Shown here piece by piece: positions 6,339-13,580 of a DNA stretch of 14,519 bases. The position numbers and the translations under genes were made by a program. Below the pieces are notes generated by a model. It ran no database searches, was not told where the DNA came from, and saw nothing but the letters and a program-made list of their open reading frames with translations. Source of the stretch: JAQGMV01 sp035525455 (GTDB lineage Bacteria; Pseudomonadota; Gammaproteobacteria; Burkholderiales; SG8-41). The stretch spans positions 1 to 14,519 of the forward strand of contig DATLEF010000127.1 of the NCBI GenBank assembly GCA_035525455.1, given 5' to 3'. Positions within the stretch are counted from its first letter, which is position 1; each line of letters opens with the position of its first letter.

Positions 6339-7697
6339 TTGTCTGATTTGCCGCTGAAGGGACTTCGCGTCGTCGATTTGAGCCGGGTTTTCGCGATGCC
6401 GTACGCGGCAGCGTTTCTGGCGGATCTCGGTGCGGAGGTGATCAAGATAGAAGGCTGCCGATTCCTCGGCGCCGACACGCGGCTCGGCGGTCCGTTCGGA
6501 GGTCCCTGGCCCGATGACGTTCCGGGCGAGCTGCACTGGGAACGTAACGGCGTGTTCCACGTACTGAACCGTGGCAAGCGCAGTCTCACGCTGGATCTCA
6601 ATCAACCAGCGGGCGTCGAAGCGCTGAGGAAGTTGCTCGCAACGAGCGACGTTGTCATCGAGAACTTCACGCCGAGAGTGATGCGCAAATTCGGTCTGGA
6701 TTATCCCAATATGCGCGATATCCGGTCTGACATCATCATGGTCTCCAACACCGGGTACGGGCACAGCGGGCCTTTCAGTAATTACGGCGCCATGGCCGCT
6801 TCGCTCGAGCCCACGCACGGCAGCGGCGCGTTCATCGGTTACGAAGGCGGTGCGCCCAACAAGATCAGCAATTCGTACACGGACTTCCTCGCGTCGTGGA
6901 CTGCGATCTACTCCGTGATGGCGGCGCTTCTCTACCGCGCACGGACGGGCAGGGGGCTGTGGATCGATCTGGCGATGTACCAGGTGGGCGCCGCGTTCAT
7001 GGGCGAAGGTCTCCTCGATTACGCGTTCAACGGTCGCGTCGAGCGTCGCATCGGTAACCGCCATGAAGCGTATGCACCGCACAACACCTATCCCTGTCGC
7101 GGCAACGACCGCTGGGTGACGATCGCCGTGACGGACGAGCACGAATGGAAGGCGTTGCGCGGCGTCATCGGATCGCGTGAATTGGAAGACGATGCTCGTT
7201 TCGCGGACGCTCCAGCGCGTGTCAGGAATCGCGACGCACTCGACGCGATCGTTTCGAAGTGGACTTCATCGCTGGATCCCTACGACGCGGCGCACAGACT
7301 GCAGGCCGCGGGCGTGCCGGCGGGACCCGTTCTCGACGCACGCGAGCTCTTCACCGACCCACACCTTGTCGCGCGAAAGTTTTTCGATCAAGTACAACAT
7401 CCGCCCGAAACCGGCGTCGGCTGCCGTCCGCAGCTCGGCCGCCCGTGGCGCTTCTCCGCCTTCAAAGTGCCCACGCCCGCGCCGGGGCCGCGTCTCGGAG
7501 AGGCGAACGACTATGTGTTGAAGGAAGTCCTGGGCTTGAGCGAGACGGAAGTCGCTGCGATGGCCGAGCAGGGGATCATCGGTCTGGCGCCGGTGGGCGC
7601 ACGCATGCCGAATCCCGTGCCGGCGGAGGAGCAGTTGCGCCTGGGTCGCCTGGCTGCACTCGATCGCGACTATCGCGAGCGTCTGGGTCTCGAATAG
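6339..7697 (+). CDS. CaiB/BaiF family III CoA-transferase (second of tandem pair, TTG start)
   Basis: The 452-residue product opens with LPLKGLRVVDLSRVFAMPYA (4-22), directly after the TTG start, and LGAEVIKIEG (30-39), as expected for family III. Further landmarks are LNRGKRSLTLDLNQPAG (76-92), DVVIENFTPRVMRKFGLD (104-121), VSNTGYGHSGPFSNYGAM (135-152) and GRGLWIDLAMYQ (204-215) with the presumed catalytic Asp210. The mid-section AGVPAGPVLDARELFTDPHL is typical of the C-terminal part of the small domain. A tail of about 45 residues beyond the usual end (GIIGLAPVGARMP onwards) and a loop around 41-68 make it longer than its neighbour. It is coupled to the first CoA-transferase gene by 12 nt, and its last codon is 9 bp from the convergent MaoC-like gene. 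Acts in the cytoplasm; donor and acceptor acids unknown. Confidence 0.92.
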   Translation: MSDLPLKGLRVVDLSRVFAMPYAAAFLADLGAEVIKIEGCRFLGADTRLGGPFGGPWPDDVPGELHWERNGVFHVLNRGKRSLTLDLNQPAGVEALRKLLATSDVVIENFTPRVMRKFGLDYPNMRDIRSDIIMVSNTGYGHSGPFSNYGAMAASLEPTHGSGAFIGYEGGAPNKISNSYTDFLASWTAIYSVMAALLYRARTGRGLWIDLAMYQVGAAFMGEGLLDYAFNGRVERRIGNRHEAYAPHNTYPCRGNDRWVTIAVTDEHEWKALRGVIGSRELEDDARFADAPARVRNRDALDAIVSKWTSSLDPYDAAHRLQAAGVPAGPVLDARELFTDPHLVARKFFDQVQHPPETGVGCRPQLGRPWRFSAFKVPTPAPGPRLGEANDYVLKEVLGLSETEVAAMAEQGIIGLAPVGARMPNPVPAEEQLRLGRLAALDRDYRERLGLE

Positions 7698-7706
7698 AAA
7701 TACGCT

Positions 7707-8759
7707 CTACTGCCAAACGAGCGGAAGCGTTTGACCGCGCTTCGGCACCACGACTTCCGCCCAGCCTTGCGTCGTCTGGCCGCGGTCGTTTTTGAGCCCG
7801 ATCTCACACTTCACATGCCCGAAGCCGTCGCGCTCGGTCTTTTCCGTGACCTTGCCGAAGATCGTCAGGGTATCGCCCGGATGATCCATCCCGCGGTGTT
7901 CCAGATACATTTTCCGCACCCAGCCGGCCTCGCCCGCGTATCGCTGCAAAAGAATGTAGATGTACTCGTTCTTGAGAGAGCCGTTCACCACCACGTTGGG
8001 TAGACCCTGGCGCTGCATCGCGTACGGCAGATCCCAGTGGATGCGGGCGTAGTTGCCGTTGGCCGAAGCCCAGCGAACGAGATGCGCGGCCGTCATCGGC
8101 CCCCTCGTCACGGACGGAATCTCGTCTCCCACCTTGATCTCCTCGAACGCGCGCTGCGGCGGCGCGCTCCACTTTGGTTTTTCCACCGTCTCACCGGGGC
8201 CCGGCGGTGAGATGCGAGGTAGCGTCACCGGACCCGTGGGCGCGGGCTTGTCCGCACCCTCGGTCTCGGGACGCTTGCGGAAGATGGCGATGTGCCGGAT
8301 GGTCTGGAGCAACTCGCCCTTCTGATTCTTCTGAGTCGTCTCGCGCGTAATGAACAGGAGCTGACCGGTACGGCCCGGCTTTTCAGACATATCCAGGATC
8401 TTCACGGCTTCGGTGAGATGGTCTCCCACGCGCACCGGTCGATGAAACGTCCACTCGCTGCCGCCATTGAAGCCGTAACTCTTGAAAGGGAGTGGAATTT
8501 CGAAGTGATTGTCCTGTCCCGCGCCGAAGTAATCGATGCGCGGCGCCCAGTCCTTCCATCCGGCCAATGCTGGACAAAGCATGCCGCCAAACCGGCTCTT
8601 CGTCGCGTATGCGGCATCGAGGTACAGGGGATTGGGCTCCTCGATCGCGTCCGCCAGTTCGAAAACCATTTCCTCGCTGATGGGGAAGCGGTTGGTCTCG
8701 ACGCGGCTCTCGCGGCCGATGTACGCCGTGACGTCGGGAGTGAGCAGTGTTTCTGCCAT
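7707..8759 (-). CDS. MaoC-like double-hotdog protein (acyl-CoA dehydratase family) with altered catalytic motif
   Basis: The 350-residue product contains two hotdog halves. The first (about 10-165) has the MaoC N-terminal-type segment IEEPNPLYLDAAYA (39-52) followed by FGGMLCPALAG. The second (about 203-345) has WASANGNYARIHWDLPYA (230-247) followed by GLPNVVVNG. Enoyl-CoA hydratase-2 enzymes carry G-D-x-N-P-x-H here; this protein has Asn236 where the catalytic Asp is expected and keeps His241. It may therefore hydrate poorly, use a different mechanism, or bind a CoA ester for another purpose. The halves are joined by a Pro-rich linker (about 168-200). Start 8759 is supported by AAGAGGA (plus-strand 8768-8774), 8 nt upstream; an upstream extension to 8930 is the receptor gene read in another frame. 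It lies 31 bp downstream of the Bug receptor gene, probably cotranscribed. Confidence 0.88.
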   Translation of the reverse strand: MAETLLTPDVTAYIGRESRVETNRFPISEEMVFELADAIEEPNPLYLDAAYATKSRFGGMLCPALAGWKDWAPRIDYFGAGQDNHFEIPLPFKSYGFNGGSEWTFHRPVRVGDHLTEAVKILDMSEKPGRTGQLLFITRETTQKNQKGELLQTIRHIAIFRKRPETEGADKPAPTGPVTLPRISPPGPGETVEKPKWSAPPQRAFEEIKVGDEIPSVTRGPMTAAHLVRWASANGNYARIHWDLPYAMQRQGLPNVVVNGSLKNEYIYILLQRYAGEAGWVRKMYLEHRGMDHPGDTLTIFGKVTEKTERDGFGHVKCEIGLKNDRGQTTQGWAEVVVPKRGQTLPLVWQ

Positions 8760-8790
8760 GGTGCGTTTCCTCTTTCGTTTTGATTTGAGT

Positions 8791-9783
8791 TTAGAGTTGC
8801 GACTTCTCGATGCCGGAGTCCTTGATGATCTTGCCCCAGCGCTGGAGATCCGCCTTGACGATCTCCCTGAATTCTTCGGGTGTGCCGCCGGTCGGGTCGA
8901 GCCCGAGGCCGCCCAGGCGTTCTGCCACATCCGGCATTTTCAGAACCGCGACGATGTCGCCGCTCACGCGGTTGACGAGCGCCTTAGGCGTGCCGACGGG
9001 CGCGAACACGCCGTTCCACGAATACACGACGAGATTCGGAAGGCCGGCCTCGGCCGTCGTGATCACCTCGGGCAACGCTTGCAGACGCTTGGTCGAAGTC
9101 AGCGCGAGCGCGCGCAGTCGACCGGATTTGATGTGCGGCACCACCGACGCCATGCTCGCGAAGCTCGTCGTCACGTCGCGTCCCCCGAGAAGATCGGTGA
9201 TCGCGGGCGCGCTGCCTTTGTAAGGCACGTGCGTCATCTTGACTCCGGTCATCGACTGGAAGAACTCGCCCGTGAGATGGCCGCCCGTGCCGGTGCCGGG
9301 TGAAGCGAAGTTGAGCGCGCCGGGTTTCGCTTTCGCGAGCGCGATGAATTCCTTCACCGAGGTTGCCGGCACCGACGTGTGCACGACGAGTATGTAGTAC
9401 TGATTCGCGAGTGAGGTGACAGGCAGCAGGTCGCGCAGCGTGTCGTACGGCAGATTGCTGAAAAGATTCGGCGCGAGAATCATGTGATCGGAAGACCCGA
9501 CGTAAAGCGTGTACCCGTCGGGGTTCGCGCCGATTGCGGCGCGCGCACCGACCACGCCGTTGCCGCCCGTGCGGTTGTCGACGATGACCGACTGACTCCA
9601 TTTCTCCGTCAGCTTCTGACTCACGGTGCGGCCGAGAATATCGGTGCCGCCGCCCGGCGGAAAACTCAGGATCATGCGAACCGGTTTGTTGGGATAAGTC
9701 TGCGCGAGCGTGAGCATCGGTGCGACGCCGAGCGCCATCGCACACGCGAGCGCAAAACCAAGACGCGACAACGACATGGTCAT
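8791..9783 (-). CDS. Bug/TctC-family periplasmic solute receptor
   Basis: The 330-residue protein is the third complete Bug receptor. A signal peptide of about 27 residues (ending LTLA before QTY) directs export. Landmarks are YPNKPVRMILSFPPGGGTDILGR (30-52), SVIVDNRTGGNGVVGA (65-80), NPDGYTLYVGSSDH (87-100), LPYDTLRDLLPV (111-122), FASPGTGTGGHLTGE (159-173) and HVPYKGSAPAI (185-195). The first ATG (9783) is chosen because AGAGG (plus-strand 9792-9796) is 8 nt away; from the second ATG at 9777 it would be 14 nt. The gene is divergent from hyuA across a 74-bp gap and is followed 31 bp later by the MaoC-like gene, so receptor and CoA-thioester enzyme are probably made together. As with the others, no membrane partner is encoded in the window. 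Ligand unknown. Confidence 0.93.
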   Translation of the reverse strand: MTMSLSRLGFALACAMALGVAPMLTLAQTYPNKPVRMILSFPPGGGTDILGRTVSQKLTEKWSQSVIVDNRTGGNGVVGARAAIGANPDGYTLYVGSSDHMILAPNLFSNLPYDTLRDLLPVTSLANQYYILVVHTSVPATSVKEFIALAKAKPGALNFASPGTGTGGHLTGEFFQSMTGVKMTHVPYKGSAPAITDLLGGRDVTTSFASMASVVPHIKSGRLRALALTSTKRLQALPEVITTAEAGLPNLVVYSWNGVFAPVGTPKALVNRVSGDIVAVLKMPDVAERLGGLGLDPTGGTPEEFREIVKADLQRWGKIIKDSGIEKSQL

Positions 9784-9829
9784 TGGGGCAGCCTCTGGAA
9801 AGTGATCAGCCGAGGAGAATTCGAGCTTG

Positions 9830-9835
9830 ATTATA
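9830..9835 (-). promoter_or_regulatory. Candidate -10 element for the receptor-MaoC operon
   Basis: Read on the minus strand this is TATAAT, a perfect -10 hexamer in the 74-bp divergent gap. Transcription would start near 9823, giving a leader of about 40 nt to the ATG at 9783. The -35 position at 17-bp spacing (TGGCCC) is a poor match. Confidence 0.4.
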
Positions 9836-9845
9836 GCTTTCGCAT

Positions 9846-9851
9846 TATCAT
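9846..9851 (+). promoter_or_regulatory. Candidate -10 element for hyuA, implying a leaderless or near-leaderless mRNA
   Basis: TATCAT matches five of six -10 bases and ends 6 nt before ATG 9858, so transcription would begin at or next to the start codon. hyuA also lacks a Shine-Dalgarno sequence. No convincing -35 was found at 16-18 bp spacing. Confidence 0.3.
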
Positions 9852-9857
9852 CGGGCC

Positions 9858-11918
9858 ATGAAAAGCATGCGCATCGGTATCGATGTCGGGGGCACGTTCA
9901 CCGATCTTTTTCTGCTCGACGAAGCCGACGGCCGCGCGTTTCGCCACAAGCTCCCGTCCACGCCGGGAGATCCCTACAAGGCGCCGATCCAGGGGCTGCG
10001 CGAGATTCTGCGAGCAGCCGACGCGCAGCCGGGTGAAGTGAAGTTCGTCGGCCTCGGCACCACCGTCGCTACCAATGCGCTGCTCGAGCGTAAAGGCGCG
10101 GTCACCGGTCTCATCACCACTGCCGGATTTCGAGACCTGCTGGAGCTCGGCCGCCAGCGCCGCCCGCATGTCTACGATCTATTCATGCGCAAGCCCCAGG
10201 TGCTGGTGCGCCGCGAGCTGCGCTTCGAAGTGCGCGAGCGCATCGGCCCCGACGGCTCGATCCTCACTGCACTGGACGAAAACGACGTTGCCGACGCGCT
10301 CGACCGTCTGGACGCGCTCGGCGCGACGAGCATCGCGATCTGCCTGCTTCATTCGTATGCGAACCCGGTGCACGAAGACCGCGTGGTCGAGATCGCCCGC
10401 GCGCGCTGTCCGCACGTCAGCGTCACGTCATCGCATGATTTGATCCCGGAATTCCGCGAGTACGAGCGCCTGAGCTCGACCGTGGTCAACGCGTACCTCA
10501 TGCCGGTAATGACGCAATACCTCACACGCTTCAGCGATGAGGTCAGCGCGCTCGGCATCCCGGAGACGCCTTTCGTGATGAGCTCCGGCGGCGGTGTCGC
10601 AAACCCCGCGCTGGCGGCGCAAAGACCGATCGATCTGCTTCTGTCCGGACCGAGCGGCGGCGTGAGCGGCGCGCTCTTTCAGGCACGCGCATCCGGCTAT
10701 CCGAACATCATCACCTTCGACATGGGCGGCACGAGCACCGACGTGTGCCTCATACAGAACGGGCGTGCGGAGATCACGCATGGGCGCGTGATCGATGGTC
10801 TGCCGATACGCTCGACTGCGGTGGACGTACACACCGTCGGCGCAGGCGGCAGCAGCATCGCGTGGCTGGACGCGGGCGGTTTTCTCCGGTGCGGCCCGCA
10901 AAGCGCGGGCGCGAATCCCGGACCGGCGTGTTATGGCGCGGCAGGCGCAAAACCGACCGTCACCGACGCCAACGTCGTGCTCGGGCGGCTCAATCAGGAG
11001 TATCTCCTCGGCGGTGCATTGCGCATCGATGCGGAGCGCTCGCATCGCGCGATAGAAGAAGCGATCGCAAAGCCCAAGGGATTGCGGATTCACGAAGCGG
11101 CTGCCGCGATGCTTGCCATCTCCAACACCAACATCGCGCAGGCCATTCGTTTCGTTTCGGTGGAGCGCGGCATCGATCCGAGTGAGTTCATGCTCGTGGC
11201 TTTCGGCGGCGCGGGGCCGCTGCATGCCGCGGATGTCGCCCGGGAGCTCAAGATGACGGTGCTCGTGCCGCCCGGCCCCGGGGTGCTTTGCGCCATGGGC
11301 GTATTGACCAAGGACATCCAGCTCGATCTGAGTCAGACCCGACTCGTGCGCAGCCGCGAAGCGTCCGCCGCTGCCGAGGTCAGCCGCATTCTCGCGGACC
11401 TCGAGCAACGCGGCGTGGAGGCGCTCGCCCGCAACCAGATCTCCACTGACGGCATCGTGATCGAGCGCACGGTCGATGCACGTTACGTGGGCCAGAACTT
11501 CGAGCTGCCGGTGGCCGTCGGGCCCGGCGCAATCGACGCCGCGATGCTGCGTGCGATCGGCGAGGGATTCAACGCCGCGCACAAGCGCCTCTACGGCTAC
11601 GATCAGCCTGCGAAGGAAGTCGAGCTCGTCACGTTCCGGCTGCAGGTGTTGTTGCCTGTTCCGAAACCCGACCTCGCGAAGCATGGCACGCATGCGCAGC
11701 AGGCCCTGGCACCGCGAGCGGAACGCAGGACTTTCTTCGAGTCACTCGGCGCATTCGTGAGCTGTCCTGTTTACGAGCGCAGCGATCTTGCGCCGGGCAT
11801 GACCATCTCGGGGCCCGCGATCGTCGAGCAGATGGACACGACGACCGTTGTGCCTCCGGACTTCGGTGCACGCGCGGATGAGTGGGGCAACTTGATCGTG
11901 AAAGCGAATCAAGCATGA
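9858..11918 (+). CDS. hyuA: Hydantoinase/oxoprolinase family A subunit (HyuA-like, ATP-dependent)
   Basis: The 686-residue cytoplasmic protein has the ASKHA-type ATPase layout of hydantoinase A. Residues 5-16 read RIGIDVGGTFTD (phosphate loop), followed by VGLGTTVATNALLERKG (64-80), DLIPEFREYERLSSTVVNAYL (194-214), LLSGPSGG (261-268), ITFDMGGTSTDVCL (285-298, second phosphate motif) and AFGGAGPLHAADVA near 448-461. Relatives with the B subunit hydrolyse cyclic amides (N-methylhydantoin, 5-oxoproline) at the cost of ATP, or carboxylate ketones (acetone carboxylase). Oxoprolinases are often single fusions of about 1,200-1,300 residues; here the A and B parts (686 + 551) are separate. Start 9858 is used; ATG 9867 is possible. 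The hyuB start overlaps its stop (ATGA). The substrate class cannot be decided from motifs, so the symbol denotes family only. Confidence 0.93.
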   Translation: MKSMRIGIDVGGTFTDLFLLDEADGRAFRHKLPSTPGDPYKAPIQGLREILRAADAQPGEVKFVGLGTTVATNALLERKGAVTGLITTAGFRDLLELGRQRRPHVYDLFMRKPQVLVRRELRFEVRERIGPDGSILTALDENDVADALDRLDALGATSIAICLLHSYANPVHEDRVVEIARARCPHVSVTSSHDLIPEFREYERLSSTVVNAYLMPVMTQYLTRFSDEVSALGIPETPFVMSSGGGVANPALAAQRPIDLLLSGPSGGVSGALFQARASGYPNIITFDMGGTSTDVCLIQNGRAEITHGRVIDGLPIRSTAVDVHTVGAGGSSIAWLDAGGFLRCGPQSAGANPGPACYGAAGAKPTVTDANVVLGRLNQEYLLGGALRIDAERSHRAIEEAIAKPKGLRIHEAAAAMLAISNTNIAQAIRFVSVERGIDPSEFMLVAFGGAGPLHAADVARELKMTVLVPPGPGVLCAMGVLTKDIQLDLSQTRLVRSREASAAAEVSRILADLEQRGVEALARNQISTDGIVIERTVDARYVGQNFELPVAVGPGAIDAAMLRAIGEGFNAAHKRLYGYDQPAKEVELVTFRLQVLLPVPKPDLAKHGTHAQQALAPRAERRTFFESLGAFVSCPVYERSDLAPGMTISGPAIVEQMDTTTVVPPDFGARADEWGNLIVKANQA

Positions 11919-13570
11919 GCTACGGCCAGGCCGAGATCATCGCGAGCGCGCTCGAGTCCGCAGCGTGGGAGATGTGCGCGAGTCTCATCCGCACCGCGTA
12001 TTCACCCAACATCAAGGAGCGCGCGGATTGCTCCACCGCGCTTTGCGATGCGCAGGGCCGCACGTTCGCGCTCGCCACCTACGGTCCGGCGCACCTGGGC
12101 TCGACGCTGCGCCTCGTGCCCGCGCTCTACAAGCGCTTCCCGCGCGAGACGATGCGCCCCGGCGATGTGTTCTTCGCGAACGATCCCTACATCGTCGGCG
12201 TGACGCATCTCAACGACTGCACCGTCGCCACGCCGATATTCGTCGACGGCAAGCTCGTGGCATTCGCCGCGGCGGTCGCGCATCACTCCGACGTCGGAGG
12301 CCGCGTTCCGGGCAGTGAATCGGGGGATTGCACGAGCATCTACCAGGAAGGGATCCGCATTCCGCCGGTCAAGCTTTTCTCCGAAGGCACGCTGCGGGCG
12401 GACGTCCTGGAGCTCTTTCTCCTCAATTCGCGGCAGCCGCACTTCAGCGAAGGCGACATCTACGCGCAGCTCGCCGCGGCGACGACCGGCATCCAGCGCG
12501 TGCAGGAGATGCATGCGCGCTACGGCGGGGAGGCGGTTGCGCGCTCGATCGACGAGATGCTCGACGCGACCGAGCGGCGCATCCGCAGCTTCATACGCGA
12601 CAACCTGCGCGACGGAACCTACAGCGCGCGCGACTGGCTCGACGAGGATGGCATCCATGACGAGCCGGTGAAGCTCGCGGCCACCGTCACGGTACGCGGC
12701 GACACCGTCAAGTTCGACTTCAGCGACTGCGCGGCGCAGCTCGGCACCGGCAAGAATATTCCGTACACGCACACCATGGCGACGGTGTACTTCTGCCTGA
12801 AAGCGATGGTCGACCCGAACGCTTCGATCAACGAAGGGCTGTATCGGCCGATCGAAGTGATCGCGCCCGAAGGCTCGATCGTGAATCCCCGTCCGCCTGG
12901 GGGCGTAAGCTCGCGCAATCTCACGTCGATGATCCTCGCCGACGTCATGATCGATGCGCTCGGCCAGGCGGCGCCCAATCGCGTGATGGCCGCAGGCGGG
13001 CCCTACCAGGGCATCATCCTTGCGGGCCCGGACCCGGTGAGGAATCGCTACTTCGTCGATTACGAGAATTTCGCAGGCGGCCAGGGTGCGCGCTGCGACG
13101 GCGACGGGACCGACGTGATCCAGCTCCACATGACGAACACGTCGAACCTGCCCATAGAGGTGATGGAAATCGAATTTCCGATTCGTGTCGAGCGCTACGA
13201 GATCATTCCGGACTCCGGCGGCGCCGGAAGATATCGCGGCGGCTGCGGCGTGTGCCGCGACCTGCGCGTGCTCGGTTCGGACACGGTGCTGTCGGTGCGG
13301 AGCGCGCGCCAGAGGTTTCCCGCGGCTGGCAAGAACGGCGGCCTACCGGGAAGCGCGGGCGCCTACGTGTTGAATCCTGGAACCGCGGGCGAGAAGAAGC
13401 TGCACTCGACGTTCTCGGAGATGCCTCTCAGGGAAGGTGATCTGCTGCGCATCCTGACGCCGGGCGGAGGCGGACTCGGCAAGCCCGCGGATCGCACGCG
13501 CGCGGAGATCGAAGCCGACGTGCGCGAAGGGAAAGTGACTTCCGAGGCTGCGCGCGAGCTCTACAAGTGA
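11915..13570 (+). CDS. hyuB: Hydantoinase/oxoprolinase family B subunit (HyuB-like)
   Basis: The 551-residue protein is a full-length hydantoinase B subunit. Landmarks in order are the N-terminal helix ending MCASLIRTAYSPNIKERADCS (about 22-42), DVFFANDPYIVGVTHLNDC (84-102), AVAHHSDVGGRVPGSESGDC (120-139) with clustered His and Asp that may bind a metal, EGIRIPPVKLFSEG (145-158), FDFSDCAAQLGTGKN (267-281), PGGVSSRNLTS (327-337), NLPIEVMEIEFPIRVERYEI (408-427), and a C-terminal TPGGGGLGKPADRTRAEIEADV. With HyuA it should form the catalytic complex in the cytoplasm. ATG 11915 overlaps the hyuA stop by 4 nt, a classic coupling signal that fixes the start; an in-frame TTG at 11882 would lie inside hyuA. 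The SHMT-like gene starts 10 bp after its stop, so the three genes form one unit. Confidence 0.94.
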   Translation: MSYGQAEIIASALESAAWEMCASLIRTAYSPNIKERADCSTALCDAQGRTFALATYGPAHLGSTLRLVPALYKRFPRETMRPGDVFFANDPYIVGVTHLNDCTVATPIFVDGKLVAFAAAVAHHSDVGGRVPGSESGDCTSIYQEGIRIPPVKLFSEGTLRADVLELFLLNSRQPHFSEGDIYAQLAAATTGIQRVQEMHARYGGEAVARSIDEMLDATERRIRSFIRDNLRDGTYSARDWLDEDGIHDEPVKLAATVTVRGDTVKFDFSDCAAQLGTGKNIPYTHTMATVYFCLKAMVDPNASINEGLYRPIEVIAPEGSIVNPRPPGGVSSRNLTSMILADVMIDALGQAAPNRVMAAGGPYQGIILAGPDPVRNRYFVDYENFAGGQGARCDGDGTDVIQLHMTNTSNLPIEVMEIEFPIRVERYEIIPDSGGAGRYRGGCGVCRDLRVLGSDTVLSVRSARQRFPAAGKNGGLPGSAGAYVLNPGTAGEKKLHSTFSEMPLREGDLLRILTPGGGGLGKPADRTRAEIEADVREGKVTSEAARELYK

Positions 13571-13580
13571 TCGAGATCCC

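Noticed and set aside
6234..7142. A 302-codon minus-strand open frame opposite the CoA-transferase genes
   Set aside because: It spans the boundary of two well-supported coupled genes and shows no domain, so it is a compositional artefact.
8760..8930. N-terminal extension of the MaoC-like protein with a run of Lys and Arg
   Set aside because: It is the end of the receptor gene and the gap read in another frame; ATG 8759 has its own ribosome site and gives a normal N-terminus.
4514..9228. An identical 15-bp string (4514-4528 and 9214-9228) in two receptor genes
   Set aside because: It encodes the conserved VPYKG motif on the minus strand in both genes, so it reflects protein homology rather than a DNA repeat element.
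10428..11693. A 421-codon open frame on the minus strand opposite hyuA
   Set aside because: It lacks any recognisable motif and is rich in Arg, His and Ala as expected for the reverse of a GC-rich gene; hyuA on the plus strand has all family motifs.
12002..13129. A 375-codon minus-strand open frame opposite hyuB
   Set aside because: Same reasoning: an antisense shadow in GC-rich DNA with no family features.
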